Assembly: GCA_018969905.1 (NCBI GenBank)
Contig: JAGWXK010000003.1
Coordinates: forward strand, 1 to 57,610
Direction: 5' to 3'
Origin: Bdellovibrionales bacterium
GTDB lineage: Bacteria; Bdellovibrionota; UBA1018; CAIMNF01
DNA: 57,610 nt
Numbering within the stretch: position 1 is the stretch's first letter; each line of letters opens with the position of its first letter. Below are positions 25,991 to 33,943 of this stretch, piece by piece. The translations under genes were made by a program, and so were the position numbers. Below the pieces are notes generated by a model that searched no databases, was not told the origin of the DNA, and worked only from the letters and a program-made list of their open reading frames with translations.

Positions 25991-27607
25991 CTACTTTCCA
26001 TAACTGAAATCGAGTTCAAGGGTTTGATCTGCTTTTACTGTCACTTCCTGTTTCAGGGATCCGAAAACCTCATGCCAGGCCTCCAGTGTGTAAGTCCCGA
26101 CCGGCACGTTCGAAATGGTGAACTCACCTGAGGTTCCGGTTACCTGAAAATACGGATGATCGAGGACCGCAATCGAGGCACTCATCCACGGGTGGACGCT
26201 GCACTTGGATTCGATGAAAATCTCAGGTTTTTGAAACACCTTCGTCATCTTGTCGTTTTTCAAAGGCATCGCCACGTTGAAGTTTTCGTTTTCCTTACTC
26301 AGTGATTTCACGTTGTGGAAGATCGGATCGCTGTTTAGAAAATCCACAGGCTGCCCGACGCGAACGGCAAGAAGTCTTGGCTCGTACTGACATTCCTTTT
26401 GATCGAGCACCGCGTGCGTTTTCGGGGGAGCGCCGAAGTCCCTTGGTTTAAGGCCACGAGTGATGGACACAAGCACGTTCGCGACCTTGCCTTCGGATAC
26501 CAGGATGTCGTTTGACAAAACTTCGGGCTTTCCGCTCGGATTGCAGCCTCCGGGCACCGACAGGGTCTCACGAGCGGGAGGGGTGCCGCGGTAAAGCGCT
26601 CGCCCGCGAAGGGTGCCATGAGGACCCACATCCACTGGCGCGGATTCTTCCGCCTTCGAATTCACTGCGGGTTCTGGAGTCGCGGGGATTTCCTGGGAAA
26701 GGTTCTCGCGGGTAAGGATCATCACGGCAAGAATGATCGTCGCACCCAAGACTCCGAACCGACGCGAGCGCATGGGGTTCGAGAGCCGGACCACGAAGAA
26801 TTCTCGGATCGCCGCTCCCGCTGCGCTGATCGCAATTAGGATCTGCCAGTTGTAGGCATTGCCATAGGTGTTCGGGAAGTGGTTGGAGAGCATGATGAAA
26901 ATGACCGGAAGAGTAAAGTAGGTGTTGTGGGTGGAGCGATTCTTTGCGTTCTTTGCCCATTCCTGATTCACAGGTTCGCCGCGTTTTGAGGCTTCCACCA
27001 TTTTCACCTGGCGGGGGATGATCCGAAGGAAGACGTTTGCGGTCATCCATGTGCCGAGCATTCCTCCGATGTGGATATAGGCCGCCCGCCCGCTCAGGGT
27101 GTGACACAAAAGATAAACCATTCCTCCAAACCAAAGAAGAGTGATCGTGTGTCCGGCAAGCGGGTTCTTTTTTGTAAAATTTGATTCCCAAAGAGTGTCA
27201 TAAAAAACCCAGGATCCGATCAGGGAGCCTAGGCTCAGCAGGATCGCCTCTACAAAGCTGATCTTCGATACGCTTGAATCCAAAAGGAAGGTACCGGAGC
27301 CCGAGTAGAAAATGAGTGCGAGCAAAAAGATTCCGCTCATCCAAGTCCAATAGGATTCCCATTTGAACCAATGAAGTTCCTTTGGGACGGGAGTCGGACC
27401 CATGAGAAGTTTCTCGACATGATAAAATCCGCCTCCGTGGACCATCCAGAGGTCCCCGATGTGGCCCGGGTTTTTGGATTCCGGGTTTTTGACAAAACTC
27501 CGGTCAAGCCACATGAAAAAAATGGAGGTCCCAATCCAGGTGATTCCCACCATGATGTGCAGCCAGCGTCCTAGGAGTTGCAGCCATTCGAAGATTTCTT
27601 GATTCAC
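25991..27607 (-). CDS. puuD: Urate oxidase PuuD with C-terminal cupredoxin instead of cytochrome c
   Basis: From the GTG at 27607 the protein has 538 residues. Residues 1-300 are the PuuD (DUF989) integral-membrane domain: FEWLQLLGRWLHIMVGITWIG at the start, then about eight membrane segments including the HNTYFTLPVIFIMLSNHFP segment. Classic PuuD ends in a cytochrome c domain with CxxCH. Here no CxxCH is present; instead a linker leads to a cupredoxin-like domain with probable copper ligands His431, Cys469, His472 and Met475 (CSVHPWM), and a carboxypeptidase-regulatory-like beta tail. Electrons from urate would then pass to a copper site. A GTG at 27739 lengthens the N-terminus by 44 charged residues, which is not typical of PuuD. 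Confidence 0.92.
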   Translation of the reverse strand: MNQEIFEWLQLLGRWLHIMVGITWIGTSIFFMWLDRSFVKNPESKNPGHIGDLWMVHGGGFYHVEKLLMGPTPVPKELHWFKWESYWTWMSGIFLLALIFYSGSGTFLLDSSVSKISFVEAILLSLGSLIGSWVFYDTLWESNFTKKNPLAGHTITLLWFGGMVYLLCHTLSGRAAYIHIGGMLGTWMTANVFLRIIPRQVKMVEASKRGEPVNQEWAKNAKNRSTHNTYFTLPVIFIMLSNHFPNTYGNAYNWQILIAISAAGAAIREFFVVRLSNPMRSRRFGVLGATIILAVMILTRENLSQEIPATPEPAVNSKAEESAPVDVGPHGTLRGRALYRGTPPARETLSVPGGCNPSGKPEVLSNDILVSEGKVANVLVSITRGLKPRDFGAPPKTHAVLDQKECQYEPRLLAVRVGQPVDFLNSDPIFHNVKSLSKENENFNVAMPLKNDKMTKVFQKPEIFIESKCSVHPWMSASIAVLDHPYFQVTGTSGEFTISNVPVGTYTLEAWHEVFGSLKQEVTVKADQTLELDFSYGK

Positions 27608-27742
27608 CGGTTTCGGACCCCTTTTTCCGAGGTCCGAGCTTAACGCATTTTCTGGGTAAATCGATCTTTTTTGTGGAGCCTTTCCTCTTCTGAAATGATT
27701 TTCATTCACCGGTCGGAAAAGATCCCTCCGTAAAGGCACCGG

Positions 27743-28768
27743 TTAGCGTTTTGTTGGCCGGTTTCTCGAGGCTCCAATGTGTTTACGGGACTCCTCTTTT
27801 GCATATCGTTTTGAGACGATCTTAAAAATGGAGTCCTTTTTGTGGATTCGCTTCAAATAATCGGCCGCGTCCTTGGGTGATCCCTCTCCCTCTTGATCCG
27901 CAAGGGATTCTGCTTCGCCCTCCGACTCATCAGAGGCAGGATTCTGTTCCGCGCCATTTAGAGAACCTGATCTTGAGTCAGAATCGGCAGAGTTCGAAGA
28001 CAAATTCCCTCCCGAACCAGAGGCGCCCTCGCTTCTGCCGCTGCCATATTCAATGACCTCCACATTTTGTCCTGAAACAACCTCAGACGGACCCACTGAG
28101 GTGGGAGCCTCGGTCCTGCCAGAGCCAAGCGAGGCATACTTCCCAGTGGAAAACGCAAAATCCTCTGTGGACGAGCCAGTTCCTCTTTTCTTGATTTTTT
28201 TTCCAGATGATCCTCCATCGAGGCCACCGATTCCCATCCCACTTGGGCCGGAGGAAGAAAATAAACCTCCCAATCCCGTCGAGGACTGCCCCGATGAAAG
28301 ATTTTGGGTGGGCGAAGCTCCGGTGAGTGCGTTTCTACCACCCGGGATCGGAATCTGGCCTCCCGATAGGAGGGCAGAGCTTTCAGCGCTGATCGTGCCG
28401 CTTGATGAGGATGGTGATTCTCCTGGATCTGGTGAGCCCTCGGGTGCGGCGTTGAGGTCGCTTGTGGCGCCTGTCAGAGTGATCGCATCATCAATGAGTT
28501 GATACGCGCCATCCAGCACATTTTCGGTCTCCACGAGGGTATCTGGAAGAATCGAGAAAAATCCCGAGTTGCAGACGGGCTCATTTGCGCCGTTTCCGTA
28601 ACAACACTTGGTTGCAAGAACCGAGTGTCTCGGAATGGGAATTCCATCTCCAACGATGCAAGCGTAATCCATGTGGACTTTGAAATCTCCGGCACGTGCA
28701 GGTTCTATCGAGAATCCAAATACGAAAAGAAAGATCATGATAAATGAATCGGCATTTCGTTTTACCAT
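27743..28768 (-). CDS. Secreted Gly/Ser-rich low-complexity protein
   Basis: A 341-residue protein with an N-terminal signal peptide ending near ARAG. A short folded N-terminal part has four Cys (YACIVGDG, TKCCYGNG and VCNSG). Residues 110-270 are Ser/Gly/Pro/Glu-rich and probably disordered, and a Lys/Arg-rich tail closes the protein. No family recognised. The gene overlaps the upstream secreted protein gene by 7 bases, so the two are probably made together. Confidence 0.7.
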   Translation of the reverse strand: MVKRNADSFIMIFLFVFGFSIEPARAGDFKVHMDYACIVGDGIPIPRHSVLATKCCYGNGANEPVCNSGFFSILPDTLVETENVLDGAYQLIDDAITLTGATSDLNAAPEGSPDPGESPSSSSGTISAESSALLSGGQIPIPGGRNALTGASPTQNLSSGQSSTGLGGLFSSSGPSGMGIGGLDGGSSGKKIKKRGTGSSTEDFAFSTGKYASLGSGRTEAPTSVGPSEVVSGQNVEVIEYGSGRSEGASGSGGNLSSNSADSDSRSGSLNGAEQNPASDESEGEAESLADQEGEGSPKDAADYLKRIHKKDSIFKIVSKRYAKEESRKHIGASRNRPTKR

Positions 28769-30159
28769 GTATAGTTCACCCCATTGTTTGGTATGTTTGG
28801 AATGAGTGTTTCATCACATCGTGGACTTGGATCTCCCGGGCGAGTTTGTTTGCAGATATCATAGCGAATCACCTTTTCAATGATTGCCGGAATTCCACTG
28901 GAGAGGGTAAGGATTTGGGGTTGCCCGCCGATAAAGGGGGGAGAAATTCGTGAGTAAGAGGGGTAATTGAATGGAAGTCGAGCGCTCACGGGGTTCACCG
29001 AAGGATTCAGCCTGAATCCAAAAAATTGTCGTCCTACTCGAGGCTTAGATGGTGATTGATTCGTTGGCTCCCCCCACCACGAGCCTTTTGGGACTTTCCA
29101 GGAGCCATCGCCCATTACAGCCGAGATTACTTCCGCTGCGCATTTTCGACGACCTTTCAGATCTAGAATGCAATCCCAAAACGAAGTGTCATCGGTGGCT
29201 TGTTTGACTAAGGCGGACCATAAAACACTTCTGTCTGATAAAAGAAAAGTATCCCCAAAGTGTTGTTGAAATGAAGCCTTTGCTTTACTCATAATCTGAA
29301 ACTCAATCATCCCAGAGATAGAAGCTTCGTTCAAAAGCATGGATGCTTTTGCAAGGGTGCATAGACGGAGCGCCGGATCCGTAAGAGCAAATGGAGAAAA
29401 CCCGGGTCTTTCCAGACAGCGATCTACAAGATTGGAGTAGGTATTATCACTGCAAATTGCCTTTGATTCAGGAGGAAGTGAGTTTAAGAATTGTTCAGAC
29501 TTCAGTTGGATTTCCGAAAATCGAGCTTTTGAATCCTGCAGATTTGAGTCCGTGATCGCAGCATCGAGGTCTGCGGGTTTCGAAACCGTTTGAAAAAAAT
29601 CATAAGCCTGTGAGCGGATCTCGTAGGGCATCGCACCCAGCATCCATGAGGCGATCGAGCTCCCACTGTTGCCTTCGAGCTTTAGATAGATTTCTCGACT
29701 GCCAATGTTGATTTCTACCTTAGGAAGGCTTCCACAGACCTGTGCGTTCGTGTAATTCGTTTTTCCATCATTGGCTACGGTTGTGCCCATGTCCCGATAC
29801 CGAAAAGCGAGATCACGGGTACCCTGGTATCGAATGGTTCTCCCCACTACGCTGCAAACCGGATAGGGCATGGGACTCCCCACAGGAGAGGATGCTGTGG
29901 TTTTATTTAAATCCAGATCCCAGCCTTTGTGATAGCCGTAAATCTTTAGGCTCAAGGATTCCAGTGCTTTTGATTTGTATTTTTCATGAACTTCCGAACA
30001 TTTTGGCAGAAGGTTCCTGCACGAGTTTTCAAGTGTGCCACCAGAAATCGATCCGTCATCATTGACACACTTTATGGTAAGTGAAGCGCTTAGGCAGGGT
30101 GTTGTGGAAAAGAGGAGCAGAGCCCATGTGAAAAAGATTTTTTTTCCTTCTTGAATCAA
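28762..30159 (-). CDS. Secreted protein, unknown function
   Basis: A 465-residue protein with a signal peptide (hydrophobic residues about 8-25). About 14 cysteines are spread along the mature part, which suggests a disulfide-stabilised extracytoplasmic protein. I recognise no domain. The base composition looks more AT-rich than the molybdenum-cofactor genes to the left. It shares an operon with the Gly/Ser-rich protein downstream and is divergent from another small secreted protein. Confidence 0.7.
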   Translation of the reverse strand: MIQEGKKIFFTWALLLFSTTPCLSASLTIKCVNDDGSISGGTLENSCRNLLPKCSEVHEKYKSKALESLSLKIYGYHKGWDLDLNKTTASSPVGSPMPYPVCSVVGRTIRYQGTRDLAFRYRDMGTTVANDGKTNYTNAQVCGSLPKVEINIGSREIYLKLEGNSGSSIASWMLGAMPYEIRSQAYDFFQTVSKPADLDAAITDSNLQDSKARFSEIQLKSEQFLNSLPPESKAICSDNTYSNLVDRCLERPGFSPFALTDPALRLCTLAKASMLLNEASISGMIEFQIMSKAKASFQQHFGDTFLLSDRSVLWSALVKQATDDTSFWDCILDLKGRRKCAAEVISAVMGDGSWKVPKGSWWGEPTNQSPSKPRVGRQFFGFRLNPSVNPVSARLPFNYPSYSRISPPFIGGQPQILTLSSGIPAIIEKVIRYDICKQTRPGDPSPRCDETLIPNIPNNGVNYTW

Positions 30160-30209
30160 GTGCGTATCCCCCTTCCTTCATTTTAGTGGAACGTGGTAAG
30201 ATCTACAAT

Positions 30210-30716
30210 ATGAATCAGGTATTCATTGGTTTTCGTTTTTTATTAAACCTATTATGTTTAATTTTGCCGCTCGTTTCGTGGGCCGAGCCCGCTCGGGGGA
30301 AGCAGGCTCGAAAACGCCTTACGGTGCAAGAACGGGCCCAGAAAATGAGGACGGAACAGTTTGAACAAATGAGGGCAAAATCAAAGGAACTTCTGGATGC
30401 CCGGGGACTGAGCGAAGAGAAGCGAAAAGAGTTAGAGCGTCCCGCCCCGCCCCCCCCGACACCTGAGGAAGAAGCGATCAGTGATGCTGAGGATGAAAAG
30501 GAGCAGCTAGAGGCGAAAAAAAAGGCTTCTAGTTTTCCTGTTCAGAGAAAAAACACCAAAGAATCTTATTTCGATTCCAAGAAAGGCTCTGCGGGACGAA
30601 CCTTCAGAAAAGATGTAGGCAAGTCGCCAACCGAATACGGAGATAGCACTGCAACTCCGGGCGAGGCCGAAAAGGATACGATTGAATACCCTCCGGGAGA
30701 AAAACCGAAACAATGA
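30210..30716 (+). CDS. Small secreted charged protein
   Basis: A 168-residue protein from the ATG at 30210. The signal peptide ends near SWAEPARG. The rest is highly charged, with Lys/Glu-rich helical stretches, a Pro-run near residue 80 and no cysteine, so it is likely elongated or disordered. It is divergent from the secreted-protein pair and shares the same intergenic region of about 50 bases. No known family. Confidence 0.6.
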   Translation: MNQVFIGFRFLLNLLCLILPLVSWAEPARGKQARKRLTVQERAQKMRTEQFEQMRAKSKELLDARGLSEEKRKELERPAPPPPTPEEEAISDAEDEKEQLEAKKKASSFPVQRKNTKESYFDSKKGSAGRTFRKDVGKSPTEYGDSTATPGEAEKDTIEYPPGEKPKQ

Positions 30717-30731
30717 TCTGAATTCTGTTAC

Positions 30732-32234
30732 CTACGGATGAATGAGGGTGCGGAACAAAAGATAAAATCCTGCGGAGAGGCCAAGAGTCACTGGTAGCGT
30801 TAGGACCCAGGCCATGAGAATGGTTTTGATCGTGGATCCTCGAACGCTCGATCCTGCACCAATCATCGTTCCTGCAACGCCCGAGGAGAGACAATGGGTA
30901 GTGCTTACTGGGACCCCTACCAATGCAGACACTCCAATCATGCTCATCGCTACGCTTTGTGCCACCGCTCCTTGAGCGTAGGTGAGTTCTGATGTTCCGA
31001 TTTTTTCGCCAATCGTTTCTACCACTCGTCTCCACCCAATCATGGTTCCAAGTCCTAGAGAAATAGCAATAAGAACGATCACCCAGAACGGTGCATATTC
31101 GATGATCGAAAAAAGTGCTTTTCGTGCCTTCTTAGTATCGGGTAAGGCATAACCTGCGCGTTCGAGGGTACTGAGCCCCGATTCAAGTTGTACGATGTTG
31201 GAATGAAGCCGAAGTCGTTTTTCTTCGGTCACATCCGCAGTGGACGAGGCTCCCTTTAGGTCGTCTTGGATTTGGGCAGATAATACGAGAGACTTCTCCA
31301 TTGCCTTTTGTGTCTTCTCGGATAGGGGTTTTTCTGGATTTGCATGTGCATTTCGAATCAGAATTCCCTTTTCGTTTCTGGAGGACTCCGAAAGAGAGGC
31401 TACCGTAATCTCAATCTGGCGGGCAGACAAAATGGCCTGCGCGATTTTTTCGCTGGATACCGAAGGATTCAGCGAAAACTGCGCTGGAAGTAGAGCGATC
31501 AGGATCATCATCATGAGCCCCACGCCTTTTTGGCCGTCATTGGATCCATGGGCAAGGCTCACTCCGGTGCTTGTGCCAATCAGCGCGATTCGGATCGGGA
31601 TGGGAGGGGTTTTCCCAGGGATCTGGGGCGAGTGCAGTCGGTTCGAATTCCTGGTCATCGCCTTAAGGAGAACCAATCCAAGGGCTGCCAACAAAAATCC
31701 CAGAAGAGGTGAAATCAGAAGCGAGAGACCCACCTCGCTGGTTTTCGTCCAATTCACTCCGGACGAAATGGTGTTCCCGTTTGAGATCGCATGCCCCACG
31801 CCGACGCCAAGGATCCCTCCGATCAGGGCATGAGAACTTGAGGCGGGAATTCCAAAGTACCAGGTTCCAAGGTTCCAAATGCAAGAGGACAAAAGCATCG
31901 AGAAAACGGCAATGAGGCTAAGTGAGGTGTTGTTTGAGGCCAGCACATCGGCAGGCAGGAGCTTCACGATTCCCATCGCAACCGAAATGCCGCCGATGAA
32001 TACTCCGATGAAGTTGCAGATCCCGGACCAAAGAACGGCGGTCCATGGTTTCAGCGAGCGGGTATAGATGACGGTCGCAACGGCATTGGCGGTGTCGTGA
32101 AATCCATTGATGAACTCAAAAGCACACGCAATCAAAAGCGCGAGAAGAAGCAGGGCAAGAGTTCCGTTTCCACTGGCCAATGCGAATCCCGAATAGAGCA
32201 AATCAAATTCGGTTTGTAGGGATGATAGATTCAC
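30732..32234 (-). CDS. pit: Inorganic phosphate transporter, PiT family
   Basis: A 500-residue PiT/PHO-4 type transporter. The two inverted signature repeats are visible: FEFINGFHDTANAVAT near residue 40 and SLAHGSNDGQKGVG near residue 225. About 10 membrane segments flank a central hydrophilic loop (about residues 260-370) that is longer than in E. coli PitA and predicted helical. It imports phosphate, often as a metal-phosphate complex. No PhoU-like gene is adjacent. Confidence 0.93.
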   Translation of the reverse strand: MNLSSLQTEFDLLYSGFALASGNGTLALLLLALLIACAFEFINGFHDTANAVATVIYTRSLKPWTAVLWSGICNFIGVFIGGISVAMGIVKLLPADVLASNNTSLSLIAVFSMLLSSCIWNLGTWYFGIPASSSHALIGGILGVGVGHAISNGNTISSGVNWTKTSEVGLSLLISPLLGFLLAALGLVLLKAMTRNSNRLHSPQIPGKTPPIPIRIALIGTSTGVSLAHGSNDGQKGVGLMMMILIALLPAQFSLNPSVSSEKIAQAILSARQIEITVASLSESSRNEKGILIRNAHANPEKPLSEKTQKAMEKSLVLSAQIQDDLKGASSTADVTEEKRLRLHSNIVQLESGLSTLERAGYALPDTKKARKALFSIIEYAPFWVIVLIAISLGLGTMIGWRRVVETIGEKIGTSELTYAQGAVAQSVAMSMIGVSALVGVPVSTTHCLSSGVAGTMIGAGSSVRGSTIKTILMAWVLTLPVTLGLSAGFYLLFRTLIHP

Positions 32235-32344
32235 TGAACATCTCCGGACCCATTGTTTTTGAATTCTAGAGGTTTAATTAAGTCAGAAGGGGCTAAAAAT
32301 CAAATCAGAATATGGTGAGGAGGATTGGATGACCCAGGACAGGA

Positions 32345-32398
32345 GTGTTTTCGTGAAGTCCCCGGCAGAGTCTTTCCCCTTTTTGAACCAATGGTTTC
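32345..32398 (-). repeat. Inverted partial copy of the 170-bp repeat
   Basis: This stretch is the reverse complement of about the first 55 bases of the direct repeat copies that follow, with a handful of mismatches. Together with copy 1 it forms a long imperfect hairpin with a roughly 50-base loop. Confidence 0.75.
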
Positions 32399-32448
32399 CT
32401 CCACGAACCTCCTGTTCTTTTCGCTTTCGCCATCCTGGCTCGCTCAGA

Positions 32449-32776
32449 AAGTCGGAAACCAGTGGTTCAAAAGGGGGGAAGGACTCCGGCATGAAACTGC
32501 ACGAAAACACTTCGGTCATGGCTCACCCGAAGCCCTGACTCGGAAGAGTCGGCCAAAACCCCAAGATGACCGCGGGATGAGTCTAAAAGCTGAGGAAGCC
32601 ATGTCCGGTCACCGGGTAAAGTCGGAAACCCTTGGTTCAAAAGGGGGGAAGGACTCCGGCATGAAACTGCACGAAAACACTCCGGTCATGGCTCACCCGA
32701 AGCCCTGACTCGCAAGAGTCGGCCAAAACCCCAAGATGCCCACGGGGTGAGTCCACAAGCTGAGGAAACCAGGTCC
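32449..32776 (+). repeat. Non-coding 170-bp tandem repeat, two copies
   Basis: Copy 1 starts at 32449 and copy 2 at 32619, so the period is 170 bases; copy 2 runs to about 32776. The copies differ at scattered single bases. Each copy contains small hairpins that are kept in both, for example a GACTC/GAGTC stem with a four-base loop. Differences are spread without regard to codon position, and the short open frames across it start and stop at unrelated points, so it does not look coding. This explains the 560-base gap between pit and the rhodanese gene. A structured RNA or a mobile repeat are both possible. Confidence 0.8.
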
Positions 32777-32798
32777 ATACGAGCGCGTTCGGCGCAAT

Positions 32799-33143
32799 TT
32801 AGGGAATGTTCGTCCAAGGGCCGGCATTCAGCACTTCAAAGCCTTTGGCTCGAAGAACGCCCGCTGCGATTCCGCTTCGGGCGCCGCTTGCGCAGCAAAG
32901 GATCACGGGTACATCCTTCTTTAGCTCCGCACATCGGGAATCAAATTGATTCAGTGGAATGTTGATGCTCCCCGGTCGATGAGCCCCGTTGTATTCGGCC
33001 TCGGTTCGGACATCGACAATTACAGCTCCTCGGTGAAGGAGCCCTGGGATTGCGGACCGGGCCCGCCGAAATCCAAAATAACGGTACAGAATGAATCCCG
33101 TGATTAGAACGAGGGGGAGGGCTTGGGTTGGCTCGAAGGTCAT
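32799..33143 (-). CDS. Membrane-anchored rhodanese-like protein
   Basis: A 114-residue protein with one N-terminal membrane segment (about residues 8-23) and a single rhodanese domain. The active-site loop is CCASGARS, with the catalytic Cys present. The DVRTEAEYNGAHRPGSINIPL segment is typical. It carries sulfane sulfur as a persulfide. Its start overlaps the DUF302 gene by ATGA, and the ArsR regulator is divergent from the pair, which suggests joint control. Confidence 0.9.
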   Translation of the reverse strand: MTFEPTQALPLVLITGFILYRYFGFRRARSAIPGLLHRGAVIVDVRTEAEYNGAHRPGSINIPLNQFDSRCAELKKDVPVILCCASGARSGIAAGVLRAKGFEVLNAGPWTNIP

Positions 33144-33547
33144 TTCGCACCACCGGTAGTGATTGCTTTTGAGACTCGTTCCAAAACGGCATCAATCTGC
33201 TCGGCCATCTTGACGAGATCAGGCGAGTTCAGGGTTTTCACCATGCTTGAGGGCTTGATCAGGCGGATCTTGGAGCGGCTCGAGCCCGCGTCTTCCACCA
33301 CGACATTGCAAGGAACGAGCAGTAGCATGTCAGGAGTTTTGGAATACGCCTCATAGGCAAACCCCGGATTGCAGGCTCCTAAGATCGCGGTTTTCGGAAG
33401 CGTGTGACCAAGCTTTTCCTTGATCTTCTGATCAAAGTCGATTCGGGTAAGAACTCCAAATCCCTCTGCCTTTAAGCATTCGGTGGTTTTTTCGATTGCA
33501 GAATCAAAGGGCAGGTTCAGGGTGGCTTCGAAACTCAGGGTGGACAT
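33140..33547 (-). CDS. DUF302 family protein
   Basis: A 135-residue cytoplasmic protein from the ATG at 33547, which follows a good AAGGAG site. The E..T..L..EGFGVLT.ID and LGACNP.FAY segments are typical of DUF302. The biochemical role of DUF302 is not established; the family is often found near rhodanese, sulfur and thiosulfate genes. A longer start at 33601 is possible but lacks a ribosome site. Confidence 0.9.
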   Translation of the reverse strand: MSTLSFEATLNLPFDSAIEKTTECLKAEGFGVLTRIDFDQKIKEKLGHTLPKTAILGACNPGFAYEAYSKTPDMLLLVPCNVVVEDAGSSRSKIRLIKPSSMVKTLNSPDLVKMAEQIDAVLERVSKAITTGGAK

Positions 33548-33601
33548 AAATGAGGACTCCTTTTGCTGGATGCTTTTTAGCATGCAATTCTTTGCTTGCA
33601 T

Positions 33602-33621
33602 ATATTATAAAATTATAATAT
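33602..33621. promoter_or_regulatory. Candidate ArsR operator in the divergent promoter region
   Basis: A perfect inverted repeat ATATTATAA-AA-TTATAATAT (9-base arms, 2-base spacer) lies between the DUF302 and arsR starts. ArsR/BigR-type repressors bind such AT-rich palindromes overlapping promoters, so autoregulation of both divergent units is likely. Confidence 0.65.
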
Positions 33622-33640
33622 TTTAATAAAAGAGGCAAGC

Positions 33641-33943
33641 ATGAAAGAATCTGAAATCAAAATGATGGCAAGCAGGTGTGATGAAGTGAGTCAGGTGTTG
33701 AAATCCCTCTCGCACCCCATTCGGCTAAAGGTGCTCTGCTCCTTGATTGACCGCGAAAAAACGGTAGGAGAACTCGTGGACTTCGGAGGCATCTCGCAAT
33801 CCGCCATGTCCCAGTTTTTGATCCGGCTCAAGAACGAAGGCGTGCTGAGCTCCAGAAAAGAGGGGACTTCCGTCTACTACACGCTCGCTGATGAGCGCCT
33901 AAAAAAGCTGATCCATTCAATCAAGGAGATTTTTTGTCCATGA
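33641..33943 (+). CDS. ArsR family repressor, SqrR/BigR-like
   Basis: A 100-residue winged-helix regulator. The VLKSLSHPIRLKVLC start, the recognition-helix segment SQSAMSQFL and the GTSVYYTL wing are standard. Cysteines are at 13, 33 and 99. The pair Cys33 and Cys99 sits like the persulfide-sensing pair of SqrR/BigR/YgaV, which form a tetrasulfide or disulfide on exposure to reactive sulfur. The rhodanese and DUF302 neighbours agree with this. An arsenic-type metal sensor is the alternative. It shares an ATGA junction with the TolC-like gene. Confidence 0.88.
   Translation: MKESEIKMMASRCDEVSQVLKSLSHPIRLKVLCSLIDREKTVGELVDFGGISQSAMSQFLIRLKNEGVLSSRKEGTSVYYTLADERLKKLIHSIKEIFCP

Noticed and set aside
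32325-32708. A 127-codon open frame across the repeat region
   Set aside because: It lies across both repeat copies and the inverted copy, has no ribosome site, and the copies differ without regard to codon position.
32740-32776. Hammerhead-ribozyme-like core (GTGAGTCC...GAGGAAACC)
   Set aside because: The conserved CTGATGA and the closing stem pairing do not fit, and the first repeat copy fits even less.
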